DNA of 64,000 nucleotides from Blautia faecis. Its GTDB lineage: Bacteria; Bacillota; Clostridia; Lachnospirales; Lachnospiraceae. A program made the translations under genes and the position numbers. Below the pieces are notes generated by a model. That model saw only the letters and a program-made list of their open reading frames with translations, searched no databases and had not been told where the DNA came from. The stretch is from NCBI RefSeq assembly GCF_020554845.1, contig NZ_JAJCIA010000015.1:1-64000 (forward strand), in the 5' to 3' direction. Positions 27,933 to 36,728 of the stretch are shown here, one piece after another; the stretch's first letter is position 1, and every line of letters starts with the position of its first letter.

Positions 27933-28883
27933 TCACTTAGTTTCTTCACTTGTATCTTCTTCTGTTTTCCAGTCTCCGGAAAAAGAATCCAGCGGCAATA
28001 TCTTTTCCACGCCACTTCCGTTGTCGATCACAATCTTCATACCAGGCAGCACATCTTCCATGGTTTCATAGAACATTCGCATTTTTGTGGTCTCCGGATT
28101 CTTCACATATTCCTCATACATTGCATTAAATCTTGCCACCTCAGCTTCTGCCTCATTGATCCTCACCTGTTTTTGTGCCTCCGCATCCTGAATAATCTGG
28201 TCTGCCTGGGCCTGCGCTTCGGGAAGCTTTTCGTTCCTGTATTTATTAGCATTGTTAAGCGCCGTTTCTTTTCCCTGTTTCGCAGTTTCCACCTCTTTAA
28301 ATGCTTTCATCACTTCTTCAGTAGGCGGCTCGGAATCCTGTATTGTTATGTTGACCAATTGAATTCCCAGATCCTGTTCCTCCATCTGATTCAAAATCAT
28401 TTCTTTGATCTTGCTCTGGATTTCTCCTTTTCCGGTGGTCAGAACCTCATCCACGTTATAGCTTGCTATTACAGTTCGGATACAGCTTTGCGCAATATTT
28501 TTTAAAATCTCTTCCGGCTGCTCAGAGGTGTAAAGGTATTTTACAGGTTCTGAAATTCGATATTCTACAAAGAAATCCACATCAATAAAATTGTAATCCG
28601 AAGTGATCATGATTCCTTCATTTTCCACCACCGCATTGTTCCCCATACTGTATCCTATTGGAAATCCCTGGATCGTGGTATTTACCTTCTGCACCTGCTG
28701 TACAAAAGGGACTTTGAAATGTAATCCCGTTTCATTCACTGCCTTTGGCACTCCAAAGGTTGTGAGTACTGCCTGTTCCTGCTCCTGAATCTGGTAAGTT
28801 GTATCCAGAGCCAATCCCCCTGCCGCTATAAGCCCAATAGCACCGATTGCCAGATATTTCATTTTTCCATTTCGCTTACTCAT
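27933..28883 (-). CDS. hflK: HflK-like SPFH/band 7 membrane protein
   Basis: A 316-aa partner of HflC. It has a basic N-terminus, a membrane helix (about 9-27), an SPFH domain with QEQAVLTTFGVPKAVNETGLHFKVPFVQ, a helical region AQADQIIQDAEAQKQVRINEAEA and a short C-terminal tail. First gene of the pair. The roughly 220-base leader holds a yybP-ykoY riboswitch and terminator, so expression should rise with Mn2+. Assignment of HflK versus HflC rests on gene order and the FPIGYSMG-type segment. Confidence 0.87.
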   Translation of the reverse strand: MSKRNGKMKYLAIGAIGLIAAGGLALDTTYQIQEQEQAVLTTFGVPKAVNETGLHFKVPFVQQVQKVNTTIQGFPIGYSMGNNAVVENEGIMITSDYNFIDVDFFVEYRISEPVKYLYTSEQPEEILKNIAQSCIRTVIASYNVDEVLTTGKGEIQSKIKEMILNQMEEQDLGIQLVNITIQDSEPPTEEVMKAFKEVETAKQGKETALNNANKYRNEKLPEAQAQADQIIQDAEAQKQVRINEAEAEVARFNAMYEEYVKNPETTKMRMFYETMEDVLPGMKIVIDNGSGVEKILPLDSFSGDWKTEEDTSEETK

Positions 28884-28935
28884 TTTTCTCCTCCATCTCT
28901 CTTACTAACAATAGTTGTAAAGCGTTCAAAAAGGG

Positions 28936-28987
28936 AAAAAAAAGACTTTTATCCCAGGCACTGTTATAATGCCTGAAATAAAAGTCT
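28936..28987 (-). terminator. Riboswitch-controlled terminator of hflKC
   Basis: Minus-strand stem AGACTTTTAT / ATAAAAGTCT with inner CAGGCA/TGCCTG, then eight Us. Its 5' arm contains the CUUUU that closes P1 of the aptamer, so the two structures exclude each other. Confidence 0.8.
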
Positions 28988-29103
28988 CGCTGATTATCTC
29001 ATAATGCGGGTAGTTTCATCTACCGTTCTGACGCATTTATGCACCATTCAGAAAAAATGGATTTCCTTTTATCTCTTCATGGCCGCTACTCCCTTTTCTT
29101 TGA
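28976..29103 (-). ncRNA. yybP-ykoY (Mn2+) riboswitch
   Basis: Read on the minus strand, three blocks match the family: AAAAGGGAGUAGCGG at the 5' side, GCGUCAGAACGGUAG...CUACCCGC for the second loop and hairpin, and AUCAGCGAGACUUUU closing P1. They align with the B. subtilis yybP element GGGGAGUAGCG / GUCA-hairpin-CCGGC / UUAGCAAGACCUUU as I remember it. Mn2+ binding should stabilise P1 and disrupt the terminator at 28936-28987, switching hflKC on. Confidence 0.85.
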
Positions 29104-29108
29104 GCGAT

Positions 29109-29137
29109 ATCATATCATAAGTATTCATGAAAATCAA
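29109..29137 (-). promoter_or_regulatory. Promoter of the hflKC leader
   Basis: Minus strand: TTGATT (29132-29137), 17 bases, TATGAT (29109-29114). Transcription would start near 29102, right at the 5' end of the aptamer. Confidence 0.75.
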
Positions 29138-29200
29138 GATGTTTTTTTATGTTTTTCAGTTCTTATTAATGCCTTGTTGCTGTTCAGGGGCTAACCCTGT

Positions 29201-29346
29201 GTTACTGTTCACTCCGTTCACAGTAACGCGCTTCGCGATGCACAGAAATCATGCATTCGCATGATTTCGCGCCGCAATTCTCGGGTTTTCTGTGAACTTT
29301 GTTCACAAAAAACGCCTCGCGGAATGTTACCAGTGAACAGTAACAA
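29201..29346. repeat. R2 element, full copy
   Basis: It opens with GTTACTGTTCACTCCGTTCACAGTAAC and closes with GTTACCAGTGAACAGTAAC. Inside are an ATCATGC/GCATGAT stem and TGTGAACTTTGTTCACA. Both flanks match the copy at 37550, but the inner segment differs. The remaining 240 bases up to the next gene hold a small CCTGTTT/AAACAGG hairpin and no gene I can support. Confidence 0.8.
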
Positions 29347-29587
29347 CCCTGTTTCAAAAAACAGGACAACTTTTTAGAGAATATGGATTTCTTTACATTA
29401 GCATGATACAATTAAGAAAGTAAAAAAACGGCACAGCATAGATCATCCGGCTTGCTGATTGGGATACAGCGAAAACAAACAAATTTGCAAACAGAGCAAT
29501 AGCCAATAGCCTATCTTCTGAACTGTGAGAACGAAAAATTGCCCAAGGAAATGATGGCGGCCTTTGAATAACGAGGGAGTGAGATAC

Positions 29588-30265
29588 ATGGAACAATTAT
29601 TGATTATTGAAGATGATATAGGGTTGAATCAAGGTTTAAGTAAAGCACTAAAAGCAGATGACCGTCAAATTATATCCTGCCATGAGCTAAAAGCGGCAAG
29701 AGAGCAATTGCTTTGCGGTAGTGTATCCCTGATCCTGCTGGATATCAATCTACCAGATGGCAGTGGGCTTGAGCTGCTCCGGGAGGTCAAGAAAAACCTG
29801 CCCGGAGTTCCTGTTATTCTGCTGACTGCCAATGACACTGATCTGGACATCGTAGACGGACTGGAGCGGGGCGCTGATGATTACATTACCAAGCCCTTTT
29901 CTCTTTCGGTTTTGCGGGCAAGGGTGAATACCCAACTGCGAAAGCAAGCGTCAAACCAAAAAAATGCGCCGTTCCATATGGATCTATTTCACTTTGACTT
30001 TGAGGCTATGACCTTTTATGTGGGAGATTCAAAAGTGGAATTGAGTAAAACAGAACAAAAATTACTGCGTCTGCTTGTTGAAAACCGTGGTCGAACCATG
30101 ACCCGTGGAGACCTTGTCGACCGGATCTGGACAGATGGCGCAGAATATGTGGATGAAAATGCTTTGTCTGTTACGATCAAGCGTCTGAGGGATAAGCTTG
30201 GTGCACAGAAATACATTAAAACCATCTATGGAATCGGTTATAGCTGGGTGACAAAAGATGAATAA
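29588..30265 (+). CDS. OmpR-family response regulator of the ABC module
   Basis: A 225-aa protein. The receiver has DD, Asp in LLDINLPDGSG, Thr in LLTAND and Lys in ITKPF; the winged helix has KTEQKLLRLL and NALSVTIKRLRDKLG. ATG 29588 is used, with GAGGGAG upstream; the longer frame to 29564 has no better ribosome site. It overlaps the kinase gene by 8 bases. The C-terminal domain is of the kind linked to antimicrobial-peptide-sensing ABC modules. Confidence 0.93.
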   Translation: MEQLLIIEDDIGLNQGLSKALKADDRQIISCHELKAAREQLLCGSVSLILLDINLPDGSGLELLREVKKNLPGVPVILLTANDTDLDIVDGLERGADDYITKPFSLSVLRARVNTQLRKQASNQKNAPFHMDLFHFDFEAMTFYVGDSKVELSKTEQKLLRLLVENRGRTMTRGDLVDRIWTDGAEYVDENALSVTIKRLRDKLGAQKYIKTIYGIGYSWVTKDE

Positions 30266-31157
30266 AACCGGCATTGTGATCATACTGCTATGTTTTCTGG
30301 CGGCGATAGCTACTGTATTATGGGAGCGGAGAAAGGTCAGAAAAACGATGGAAGAAATCGAAAGGATGCTGGACGCTGCCATGACCGGCTCCTTTTCTGA
30401 AGCCACTTTTGATGAAAGCCAGCTGTCTGCTTTGGAAACAAAGTTTGCACACTATCTTTCCGCAGCAGAAACTTCCTCTCGAAATGTAGCACAGGAGAAG
30501 GACAGAATTAAGACCTTGATTGCGGACATCTCCCACCAGACAAAAACGCCGATTGCAAACCTGCTGTTATACAGCGAGCTTTTGATGGAGGAAACTCTGC
30601 CTGTATCGGCGAAGGCAAATATGGAGGCACTGTACAATCAATCGGAGAAATTGCGATTTTTGATTGACTCGCTTGTAAAGCTGTCCCGGCTGGAAAACGG
30701 AATTATTTCACTATCGCCGCAGCGCTCAGCATTACAGCCACTGCTTCAAGGTATTGCAGAACAATATGCCGCCAAGGTTTCTGAAAAAGGATTGTCTTTG
30801 CAACTGCAAGATACCGATGCTTTTGCTGTATTCGACTTCAAATGGACAGCGGAAGCACTGGCTAATATCGTAGATAATGCCATCAAATATACAGAGCATG
30901 GCACAATCAGGATTTCTGCTGTAAGCTATGAAATGTTTGCAAGGATCGATATATCGGATACCGGTTCGGGCATTTCGGAAAGCGAGCAAGCGAAGATATT
31001 TGCTCGCTTTTACCGCTCAAATAGTGTGCGGAAACAAGAAGGTGTAGGCATCGGCTTATACCTTGCCCGACAGATCATATCCGGCGAGGACGGTTATATC
31101 AAGGTCGCTTCCGTTCCGGGAAAAGGAAGTACGTTTTCCATATTTCTGCCGAAATAG
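30258..31157 (+). CDS. Short sensor histidine kinase
   Basis: A 299-aa kinase with one clear N-terminal membrane helix (about 4-21) and almost no extracytoplasmic domain. A DHp domain follows (DISHQTKTPIANLLLYSELL, His phosphoacceptor), then an ATPase domain with DNAIKYTEHG, DTGSGI and GVGIGLYLAR. The lack of a sensor domain suggests it reads the state of its partner transporter, as BceS-type kinases do (inference; those usually have two helices). Confidence 0.9.
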   Translation: MNKTGIVIILLCFLAAIATVLWERRKVRKTMEEIERMLDAAMTGSFSEATFDESQLSALETKFAHYLSAAETSSRNVAQEKDRIKTLIADISHQTKTPIANLLLYSELLMEETLPVSAKANMEALYNQSEKLRFLIDSLVKLSRLENGIISLSPQRSALQPLLQGIAEQYAAKVSEKGLSLQLQDTDAFAVFDFKWTAEALANIVDNAIKYTEHGTIRISAVSYEMFARIDISDTGSGISESEQAKIFARFYRSNSVRKQEGVGIGLYLARQIISGEDGYIKVASVPGKGSTFSIFLPK

Positions 31158-31226
31158 CATCCATTCTTTCAAAACTGTTAGATTTCATTTTCCGCTGGAA
31201 AGAATGTGGAAAGAATCCTATGCGAT

Positions 31227-31275
31227 AATCTGTATGTATCAAAGGATGATTTCTTTGCATACATACAGATTTTTT
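31227..31275 (+). terminator. Strong terminator just before the ABC genes
   Basis: An 18-bp stem with one bulged base (AATCTGTATGTATCAAAG / CTTTGCATACATACAGATT) is followed by six Ts. It ends only about 17 bases before the start of the ATPase gene, so downstream expression needs read-through or antitermination. Confidence 0.85.
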
Positions 31276-31292
31276 CATGGAGGTACTCGTTT

Positions 31293-31964
31293 ATGGAAGT
31301 TTTACAGGCAAAAAACCTGAGAAAAATTTATGGCTCCGGCAATAATGCGGTTCATGCGTTGGACGGAGTGGATTTAAGTGTGCAGAAAGGTGAATTTGTG
31401 GCGATTGTCGGCACATCCGGCTCCGGCAAATCCACACTGCTGCATATGCTGGGCGGGCTGGATCGCCCTACAAGCGGCACGGTCATGGTGGACGGACAGG
31501 ATATTTTCTCCCTGAAGGAGGAAGCCTTGACCATCTTCCGCCGCAGAAAAATAGGCTTTGTGTTCCAAGCATATAATCTTGTTCCGGTGCTGAATGTGTA
31601 TGAAAATATCGTTCTACCCATTGAGCTGGACGGCGGCAAGGTCAACAAGGATTTCGTACAGCAGATCGTGCAGACCCTTGGGCTGGATGAGCGTCTGGAT
31701 GCCCTGCCCAATCAGCTTTCGGGCGGTCAGCAGCAGCGTGTGGCAATCGCCCGTGCGCTGGCGGCAGCACCCGCTATCATTCTGGCAGATGAACCGACAG
31801 GTAATCTGGATTCCAAAACCAGCCAGGATGTATTGAGCCTTTTGAAAGTAACCAGTCAAAAGTTCGCCCAGACAATCGTAATGATTACCCACAACGAAGA
31901 AATTGCGCAGATGGCAGACCGCATTATCCGTATCGAAGACGGTCGGATCGTCTCCCAGAACTAA
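31293..31964 (+). CDS. MacB/LolD-type ABC transporter ATPase
   Basis: A 223-aa ATPase with Walker A GTSGSGKST, Q-loop FVFQAYNLVPVL, signature LSGGQQQR, Walker B ILADEPTGNLD and H-loop MITHN. Start ATG 31293 has GGAGG 11 bases upstream. It energises the FtsX-type permease that follows after 15 bases. GC content and codon choice are richer than in flanking genes. Confidence 0.95.
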   Translation: MEVLQAKNLRKIYGSGNNAVHALDGVDLSVQKGEFVAIVGTSGSGKSTLLHMLGGLDRPTSGTVMVDGQDIFSLKEEALTIFRRRKIGFVFQAYNLVPVLNVYENIVLPIELDGGKVNKDFVQQIVQTLGLDERLDALPNQLSGGQQQRVAIARALAAAPAIILADEPTGNLDSKTSQDVLSLLKVTSQKFAQTIVMITHNEEIAQMADRIIRIEDGRIVSQN

Positions 31965-31979
31965 CGGGAGGTGGCTACG

Positions 31980-34625
31980 ATGAATGTCAAAAACAGAAAA
32001 TGTATTCGAAAGCTCAGCTTAAAATCCCTTTATACGAACCGCCGCCGCAATCTGATCGCCATTTTTGCCATTGCGCTGACAACGATGCTATTTACGTCCA
32101 TGTTCACCATTGTCTTGTCGTTGAACGCCAGTTATGAAACCTACCAGTTTCGGCAGGTAGGTGGCTATGCACACGGTACCTTTAAAGATGTTTCCCCCGA
32201 GCAGGCGGAACGTATCGCTGCCCACCCAAAGGTGAAGGCTGCGGGGGCACGGAAGGTGATCGGCATCACTGTGGATGGTGTCTTTTCCAAAACGCCTGCA
32301 GAGATCAGCTACATGGATGCCAACTGCACCAAATGGAGCTATGCCACCCCTACTACCGGGCGGATGCCCGAAAGCGGCAAAGAAGTAGCCATGGATACGG
32401 CAGCGTTGCAGCTGCTTGGCGTAACGCCGGAGCTGGGCGCCGAGGTCACGGTTTCCTATTCCATCACGGACAAGGATCAAACCGCCTTTACTGTAACAGA
32501 TACCTTTACGCTGGTGGGCTATTGGGACTATGATGAACTAATGCCTGTTCATTACATCAACATCAGCCGTGATTACGCAGATGACATCGAAGCGCAGGCA
32601 GTGAAAACAGGGTTACAGCCTTTCCGCACCGATTTGAATGTCATGCTGGCCTCCAGCACAAATATTCAAGGGCAGATGGAGCAGGTGGATACCGATCTTG
32701 GCTACACATGGGACAGCTATACCGATCCCAACAGCGTCCGGATCGGCGTCAACTGGGGATATACCTCATCCCAGCTGGAGTCACAGCTCGATCCAGAGCT
32801 GATGATCGCCATAGCAGCTTTTTTGCTGCTGGTGATTTTCACGGGGTATCTTATCATCTATAACATTTTTCAGATCTCTGTTGCAGGGGATATCCGGTTT
32901 TACGGACTTCTGAAAACCATTGGCACAACGCCCCGGCAGCTCAAACGTATCATTCGCCAGCAGGCACTTCTACTTTGTCTGATCGGCATTCCGGCAGGAC
33001 TGTTGCTGGGCTACGGCATCGGCGCTGTTCTGGTACCTGTTGTCTTGCGCTCCACCCAGTTGGATGCAGGCATCACCACCATCAGCACTTCGTCTGTGAT
33101 CTTCCTTGGTTCCATGCTGTTTGCCCTGTTGACGGTGCTTTTGTCCTGTTCCAAGCCCGGAAAAATGGCAGCCAGGGTCTCTCCGGTAGAGGCTACCAAA
33201 TATACGGATGCAATGCAGACTAAGAAAAAACAGCGCAGCACCCGGGGAGCCAAGCTCCATCAGATGGCCTTTGCCAATCTGGGACGAAACAAGAAAAAGA
33301 CGGTGCTGGTGGTGGTGTCTCTGGCACTGTCGGTGACACTGTTCAATGCGCTGTGTGCCTTTGTGGGAGGCTTCAGCATGGAGAAGTATGTATCCTTCAT
33401 GACCTGCGCCGATTTTATCGTCAGCACGCCCGACTATTTCCGTTACAACCCGGCAGATGAATTCATCACGCCAGAACAAATCGAAGAGATCGCAGCAAAC
33501 ACAAAGGCCAATCTTTCCGGCACGGGATATGCTGTGCGAAAACCCGCATACCTGTGGATGACGGAGGATGCTCTGCGGCAGGACTATGCAAGGTACGAAA
33601 GTGCTGAGCAGTTGGACAGCCATATGAGCCGTCTGGAGCACCGGGGCAATATGGTGATGGGAGATACCAGAATCGAGGCTCTGGATAACAGTCTGTTTGA
33701 CAAGCTGCAAGTGCTCGACGGAGATATTTCTCCTATGCTGGAGCCAAACAATAACGCTATTGCCATTGCGGTTTCTTTGGATGATTACGGCAATCTGCTC
33801 AATCCTGAATACTACCCCAAGGTGGGAGACACGATTACCGCTACCTATGCGGATGATGTGAAATATATCGACAGCCGCACCGGGGAACTCCGCACCGAAG
33901 ATACACCGGAGGAGTACTTTCAGGCAAAATTGTATGGAGCCAGAGATGTAGAGTACACGGTCTGCGCCTTGGTAGAACTTCCGAATTCCATGAGTTATCG
34001 TTATGGTGGTATTGGATATGACGCAGTTTTGTCTGTGGACACCGCACAGAGGGACAGCGGTGGTGCAGCCATTCCGATGCTCTACCTGTTCGACACAGCG
34101 GACGAAGTTGACGAGGCCGAAGCAGAGCAATATCTATCGAAGCTCACTGCCGGTGAGTTTTCGCCCTTGATGTATGAAAGCAAAGCCACGGCTCGCTCTG
34201 AATTTGCTCAGTTCCGGCAGATGTTCCTTCTGATAGGTGGTATCCTCTGTGCTATCATTGGGCTGGTGGGACTCTTAAATTTCTTCAACGCCATGATGAC
34301 CGGTATTCTTTCCCGCCGCCGTGAATTTGCTGTGCTTCAGGCTGTAGGAATGACGAACCGGCAGCTCAAAACCATGCTGATCTACGAGGGGTTGTTTTAC
34401 GCAATGTCTTCTGTAGCGGCGGCCTTTATTTTGTCGCTGGCGGTGGGACCTCTTGCGGGAAAAATGCTGGGCAGTATGTTCTGGTTCTTTGAGTATCGAT
34501 TCACCATTCTGCCTGTCCTGCTGACAATTCCGGTATTTCTTCTGCTGGGGTGGCTGATTCCTTGCATGATGTATGACAACGCAGCGAAATGCAGTGTTGT
34601 AGAGCAATTAAGGGATGCTCAATAA
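31980..34625 (+). CDS. FtsX-type ABC permease, double-domain
   Basis: An 881-aa permease built from two FtsX units. TM1 about 20-42 is followed by a large outer domain (about 45-270), three helices (about 275-390), a second TM (about 440-460), a second outer domain (about 465-745), and three C-terminal helices with the FtsX signature GLLNFFNAMMTGILSRRREFAVLQAVGMTNRQL. The ATG at 31980 is chosen over GTG 31971 because GGGAGG abuts the latter. The family resists or exports peptides and lipids through mechanotransmission. In the 60 bases from 33001 I count 36 G+C, far above the local background. Confidence 0.92.
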   Translation: MNVKNRKCIRKLSLKSLYTNRRRNLIAIFAIALTTMLFTSMFTIVLSLNASYETYQFRQVGGYAHGTFKDVSPEQAERIAAHPKVKAAGARKVIGITVDGVFSKTPAEISYMDANCTKWSYATPTTGRMPESGKEVAMDTAALQLLGVTPELGAEVTVSYSITDKDQTAFTVTDTFTLVGYWDYDELMPVHYINISRDYADDIEAQAVKTGLQPFRTDLNVMLASSTNIQGQMEQVDTDLGYTWDSYTDPNSVRIGVNWGYTSSQLESQLDPELMIAIAAFLLLVIFTGYLIIYNIFQISVAGDIRFYGLLKTIGTTPRQLKRIIRQQALLLCLIGIPAGLLLGYGIGAVLVPVVLRSTQLDAGITTISTSSVIFLGSMLFALLTVLLSCSKPGKMAARVSPVEATKYTDAMQTKKKQRSTRGAKLHQMAFANLGRNKKKTVLVVVSLALSVTLFNALCAFVGGFSMEKYVSFMTCADFIVSTPDYFRYNPADEFITPEQIEEIAANTKANLSGTGYAVRKPAYLWMTEDALRQDYARYESAEQLDSHMSRLEHRGNMVMGDTRIEALDNSLFDKLQVLDGDISPMLEPNNNAIAIAVSLDDYGNLLNPEYYPKVGDTITATYADDVKYIDSRTGELRTEDTPEEYFQAKLYGARDVEYTVCALVELPNSMSYRYGGIGYDAVLSVDTAQRDSGGAAIPMLYLFDTADEVDEAEAEQYLSKLTAGEFSPLMYESKATARSEFAQFRQMFLLIGGILCAIIGLVGLLNFFNAMMTGILSRRREFAVLQAVGMTNRQLKTMLIYEGLFYAMSSVAAAFILSLAVGPLAGKMLGSMFWFFEYRFTILPVLLTIPVFLLLGWLIPCMMYDNAAKCSVVEQLRDAQ

Positions 34626-34642
34626 CTGTTAAGCAAAAAACG

Positions 34643-34670
34643 GCCCTCTGCCAATGAAAAGGCAGAGGGC
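34643..34670 (+). terminator. Hairpin after the ABC permease gene
   Basis: A 10-bp stem GCCCTCTGCC / GGCAGAGGGC. The downstream T-run is poor, so it may be a weak terminator. Confidence 0.6.
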
Positions 34671-34777
34671 TGAAAATCTACGGGTTTATATTCCGTCACA
34701 GTTCTTAAATAGGTTTCGGGGTTTCGTTCAAAACAAGACAACCGTCTCGTGTATTGCACTCCCGCAATCCTGGTATC

Positions 34778-36475
34778 TTATAAAAACTTCCACGCTTCCA
34801 CATCAAAAACGCCTCTCGGTGTAATTCGGATCTGCGGAATAACCGGCAAAGCCATAAAGGACAGCGTAATAAACGGATCATGACCGTCTTTCACACCCAT
34901 TTCATGAGCTTTATGGATCATTCGCCCAAGAGTCTCATTGTCTTTCTCAAAACCATTATCACTCATCAGTCCCATTACAGGAAGGGCAAGAGTGTCAAAT
35001 ACTTTATGATTCTCTACGATCGTATAGCCTCCCTGAGTACGCATCAGTTCCCGCACAGCAAGCTCCATGTCCTCATCATTATCTCCGATCACAATAATAT
35101 TGTGGGAATCATGGGATACACTGGACGCAATTGCTCCACCACGGATACCAAAACCTCCGATCACGCCACAGCCGATTTTACCCGTCATCTTATGACGTTC
35201 TACAACTGCAATCTTCTGATAATCGTCATCGGACTGGAATTTGCAGGGACCATCCCCTGCTTTCAGAGTTCCCTTTCTGGTAGTAATCTGTCCTTCTTCT
35301 GCCAGAATCACCGGAAAGATTCCATCTGCAGACTCCAGCTGAAATGCCTCTCTGGAAAATTCAGCCACATGCACTGTATTTTTCAATTCAGGGGCACACG
35401 GCTTTATAACAATCTTTGCATTTTTATCTACCAATTGCCCTTTAAAGTACACATCTTCTATGGTCACACTGACAAGATCCGAAAGAACCAAAAGATCTGC
35501 CTGTCTGCCGGGTGCCACTGCCCCCTTGTCTTTCAGTCCATAACAATTAGCTGCATTGATGGTTGCCATCTTAATAGCGGACACCGGATTCATGCCAAGG
35601 CGGATAGCTTTTCGCACGTTATGGTCAATATGCCCTTCCCGCTGGATATCCTCAATATGCTTGTCATCTGTGCAGAAGCAGAATCCGTCACCATTCATGT
35701 GTCTCTGTACCAGACCGCCCACAAGTGCCTCAAGATTTCGGGCAGCGCTGCCTTCCCTTACAAGAATGGTAAGACCGTTCCGCCGTTCTCGCATGGCATA
35801 ATCAAAGAAGCTGCACTCATGGTCTGTAGCAATCCCTGCCATAGCATATGCCTGAAGATCTCCCTCTTCCAGAAACGGAGCGTGGCCATCACGGATTCTG
35901 CCCTCAAACAGTTCTAGCTTGTCATGCATGCTTTTCTCGCCCTGTACCACAGAAATGCTGTCCATTACTTCTCCAAGTCCAAGAATCCGGCTGTTATGAA
36001 GGTAAGGAACCATATCTTCAGCAGTAAGAGTGCATCCATTATCATCAATGGCAGTAGCAGGAACACAGGATGGCATCATCACATATACATTTGCTTTCAC
36101 ATCTTCGGTTTGATCCAGAATATAATCAATTCCTGCCAAACCGGACACATTGGCTGATTCATGGGGATCCACGATAAAAGTAGTGGTTCCGTGCCTGGAG
36201 GCAGCTGTTACCAGTTCAGCCGGTGTAACCAGTGTAGATTCCAGATGAAGATGGCTGTCAATAAATCCCGGACATACATATCTGCCGGCCAGATCACGTT
36301 CTTCTTTCCCATGGAAGCTTCCAATTCCTGCTATAATCCCATCCTGTATGGCAATGTCTCCGCGGATGATCTCTTCCGTAAAAACATTCACAATCCTCGC
36401 ATCCTTCAATACCAGGTCTGCCTTTTCCAAACCTCTTGCAATTCTGGAATACTGCTGATATTTTTCCAAATTCAT
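34778..36475 (-). CDS. ade: Adenine deaminase
   Basis: Converts adenine to hypoxanthine for purine salvage. The 565-aa amidohydrolase shows the metal-binding start GFIDSHLHLESTLVTP, the TTTFIVDPHESANVSG region and the C-terminal IGGFGIRGGAIASSVSHDSHNIIVIGDND block of Ade. Start ATG 36475 lies behind AAAGGAGG; the frame extends upstream without homology. It has its own promoter. No purine riboswitch is visible in the leader. Confidence 0.95.
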   Translation of the reverse strand: MNLEKYQQYSRIARGLEKADLVLKDARIVNVFTEEIIRGDIAIQDGIIAGIGSFHGKEERDLAGRYVCPGFIDSHLHLESTLVTPAELVTAASRHGTTTFIVDPHESANVSGLAGIDYILDQTEDVKANVYVMMPSCVPATAIDDNGCTLTAEDMVPYLHNSRILGLGEVMDSISVVQGEKSMHDKLELFEGRIRDGHAPFLEEGDLQAYAMAGIATDHECSFFDYAMRERRNGLTILVREGSAARNLEALVGGLVQRHMNGDGFCFCTDDKHIEDIQREGHIDHNVRKAIRLGMNPVSAIKMATINAANCYGLKDKGAVAPGRQADLLVLSDLVSVTIEDVYFKGQLVDKNAKIVIKPCAPELKNTVHVAEFSREAFQLESADGIFPVILAEEGQITTRKGTLKAGDGPCKFQSDDDYQKIAVVERHKMTGKIGCGVIGGFGIRGGAIASSVSHDSHNIIVIGDNDEDMELAVRELMRTQGGYTIVENHKVFDTLALPVMGLMSDNGFEKDNETLGRMIHKAHEMGVKDGHDPFITLSFMALPVIPQIRITPRGVFDVEAWKFL

Positions 36476-36542
36476 ATATATCCTCCTTTCATTTATCAAA
36501 TAATATTTATTGTACGAAAAAATATTTTGATTATTATTTATG

Positions 36543-36571
36543 ATAGTAACACTTGTACAGTGAAATTTCAA
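36543..36571 (-). promoter_or_regulatory. Promoter of ade
   Basis: Minus strand: TTGAAA (36566-36571), 17 bases, TACTAT (36543-36548). The spacer contains the small palindrome CACTGTACAAGTG. Confidence 0.7.
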
Positions 36572-36600
36572 TGTAAATTTCAAAACATCCAGAAAAGACA

Positions 36601-36645
36601 AAAAAACACCAGAGATGATTTTTACTTTTAAATCACCTCCGGTGT
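36601..36645 (-). terminator. Terminator of the sigma-like gene
   Basis: Stem ACACCGGAGGTGATTT / AAATCATCTCTGGTGT read on the minus strand, then a run of Ts. It lies immediately upstream of the ade promoter. Confidence 0.85.
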
Positions 36646-36728
36646 TTCCATCAATTCTAAAGCATTCTTTTCATTTCCGACAGGATAGCCTTATCTCCAT
36701 AATTTTCCCGGAATTTCACTTGCCATAA

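Noticed and set aside
32970..34130. A 386-codon leftward open frame
   Set aside because: It is antisense to the FtsX-type permease in GC-rich DNA, where long shadow frames are expected. No ribosome site.
36476..36600. Possible purine riboswitch before adenine deaminase
   Set aside because: The leader after the promoter is short and AT-rich, without the three-way junction or conserved loop sequences.
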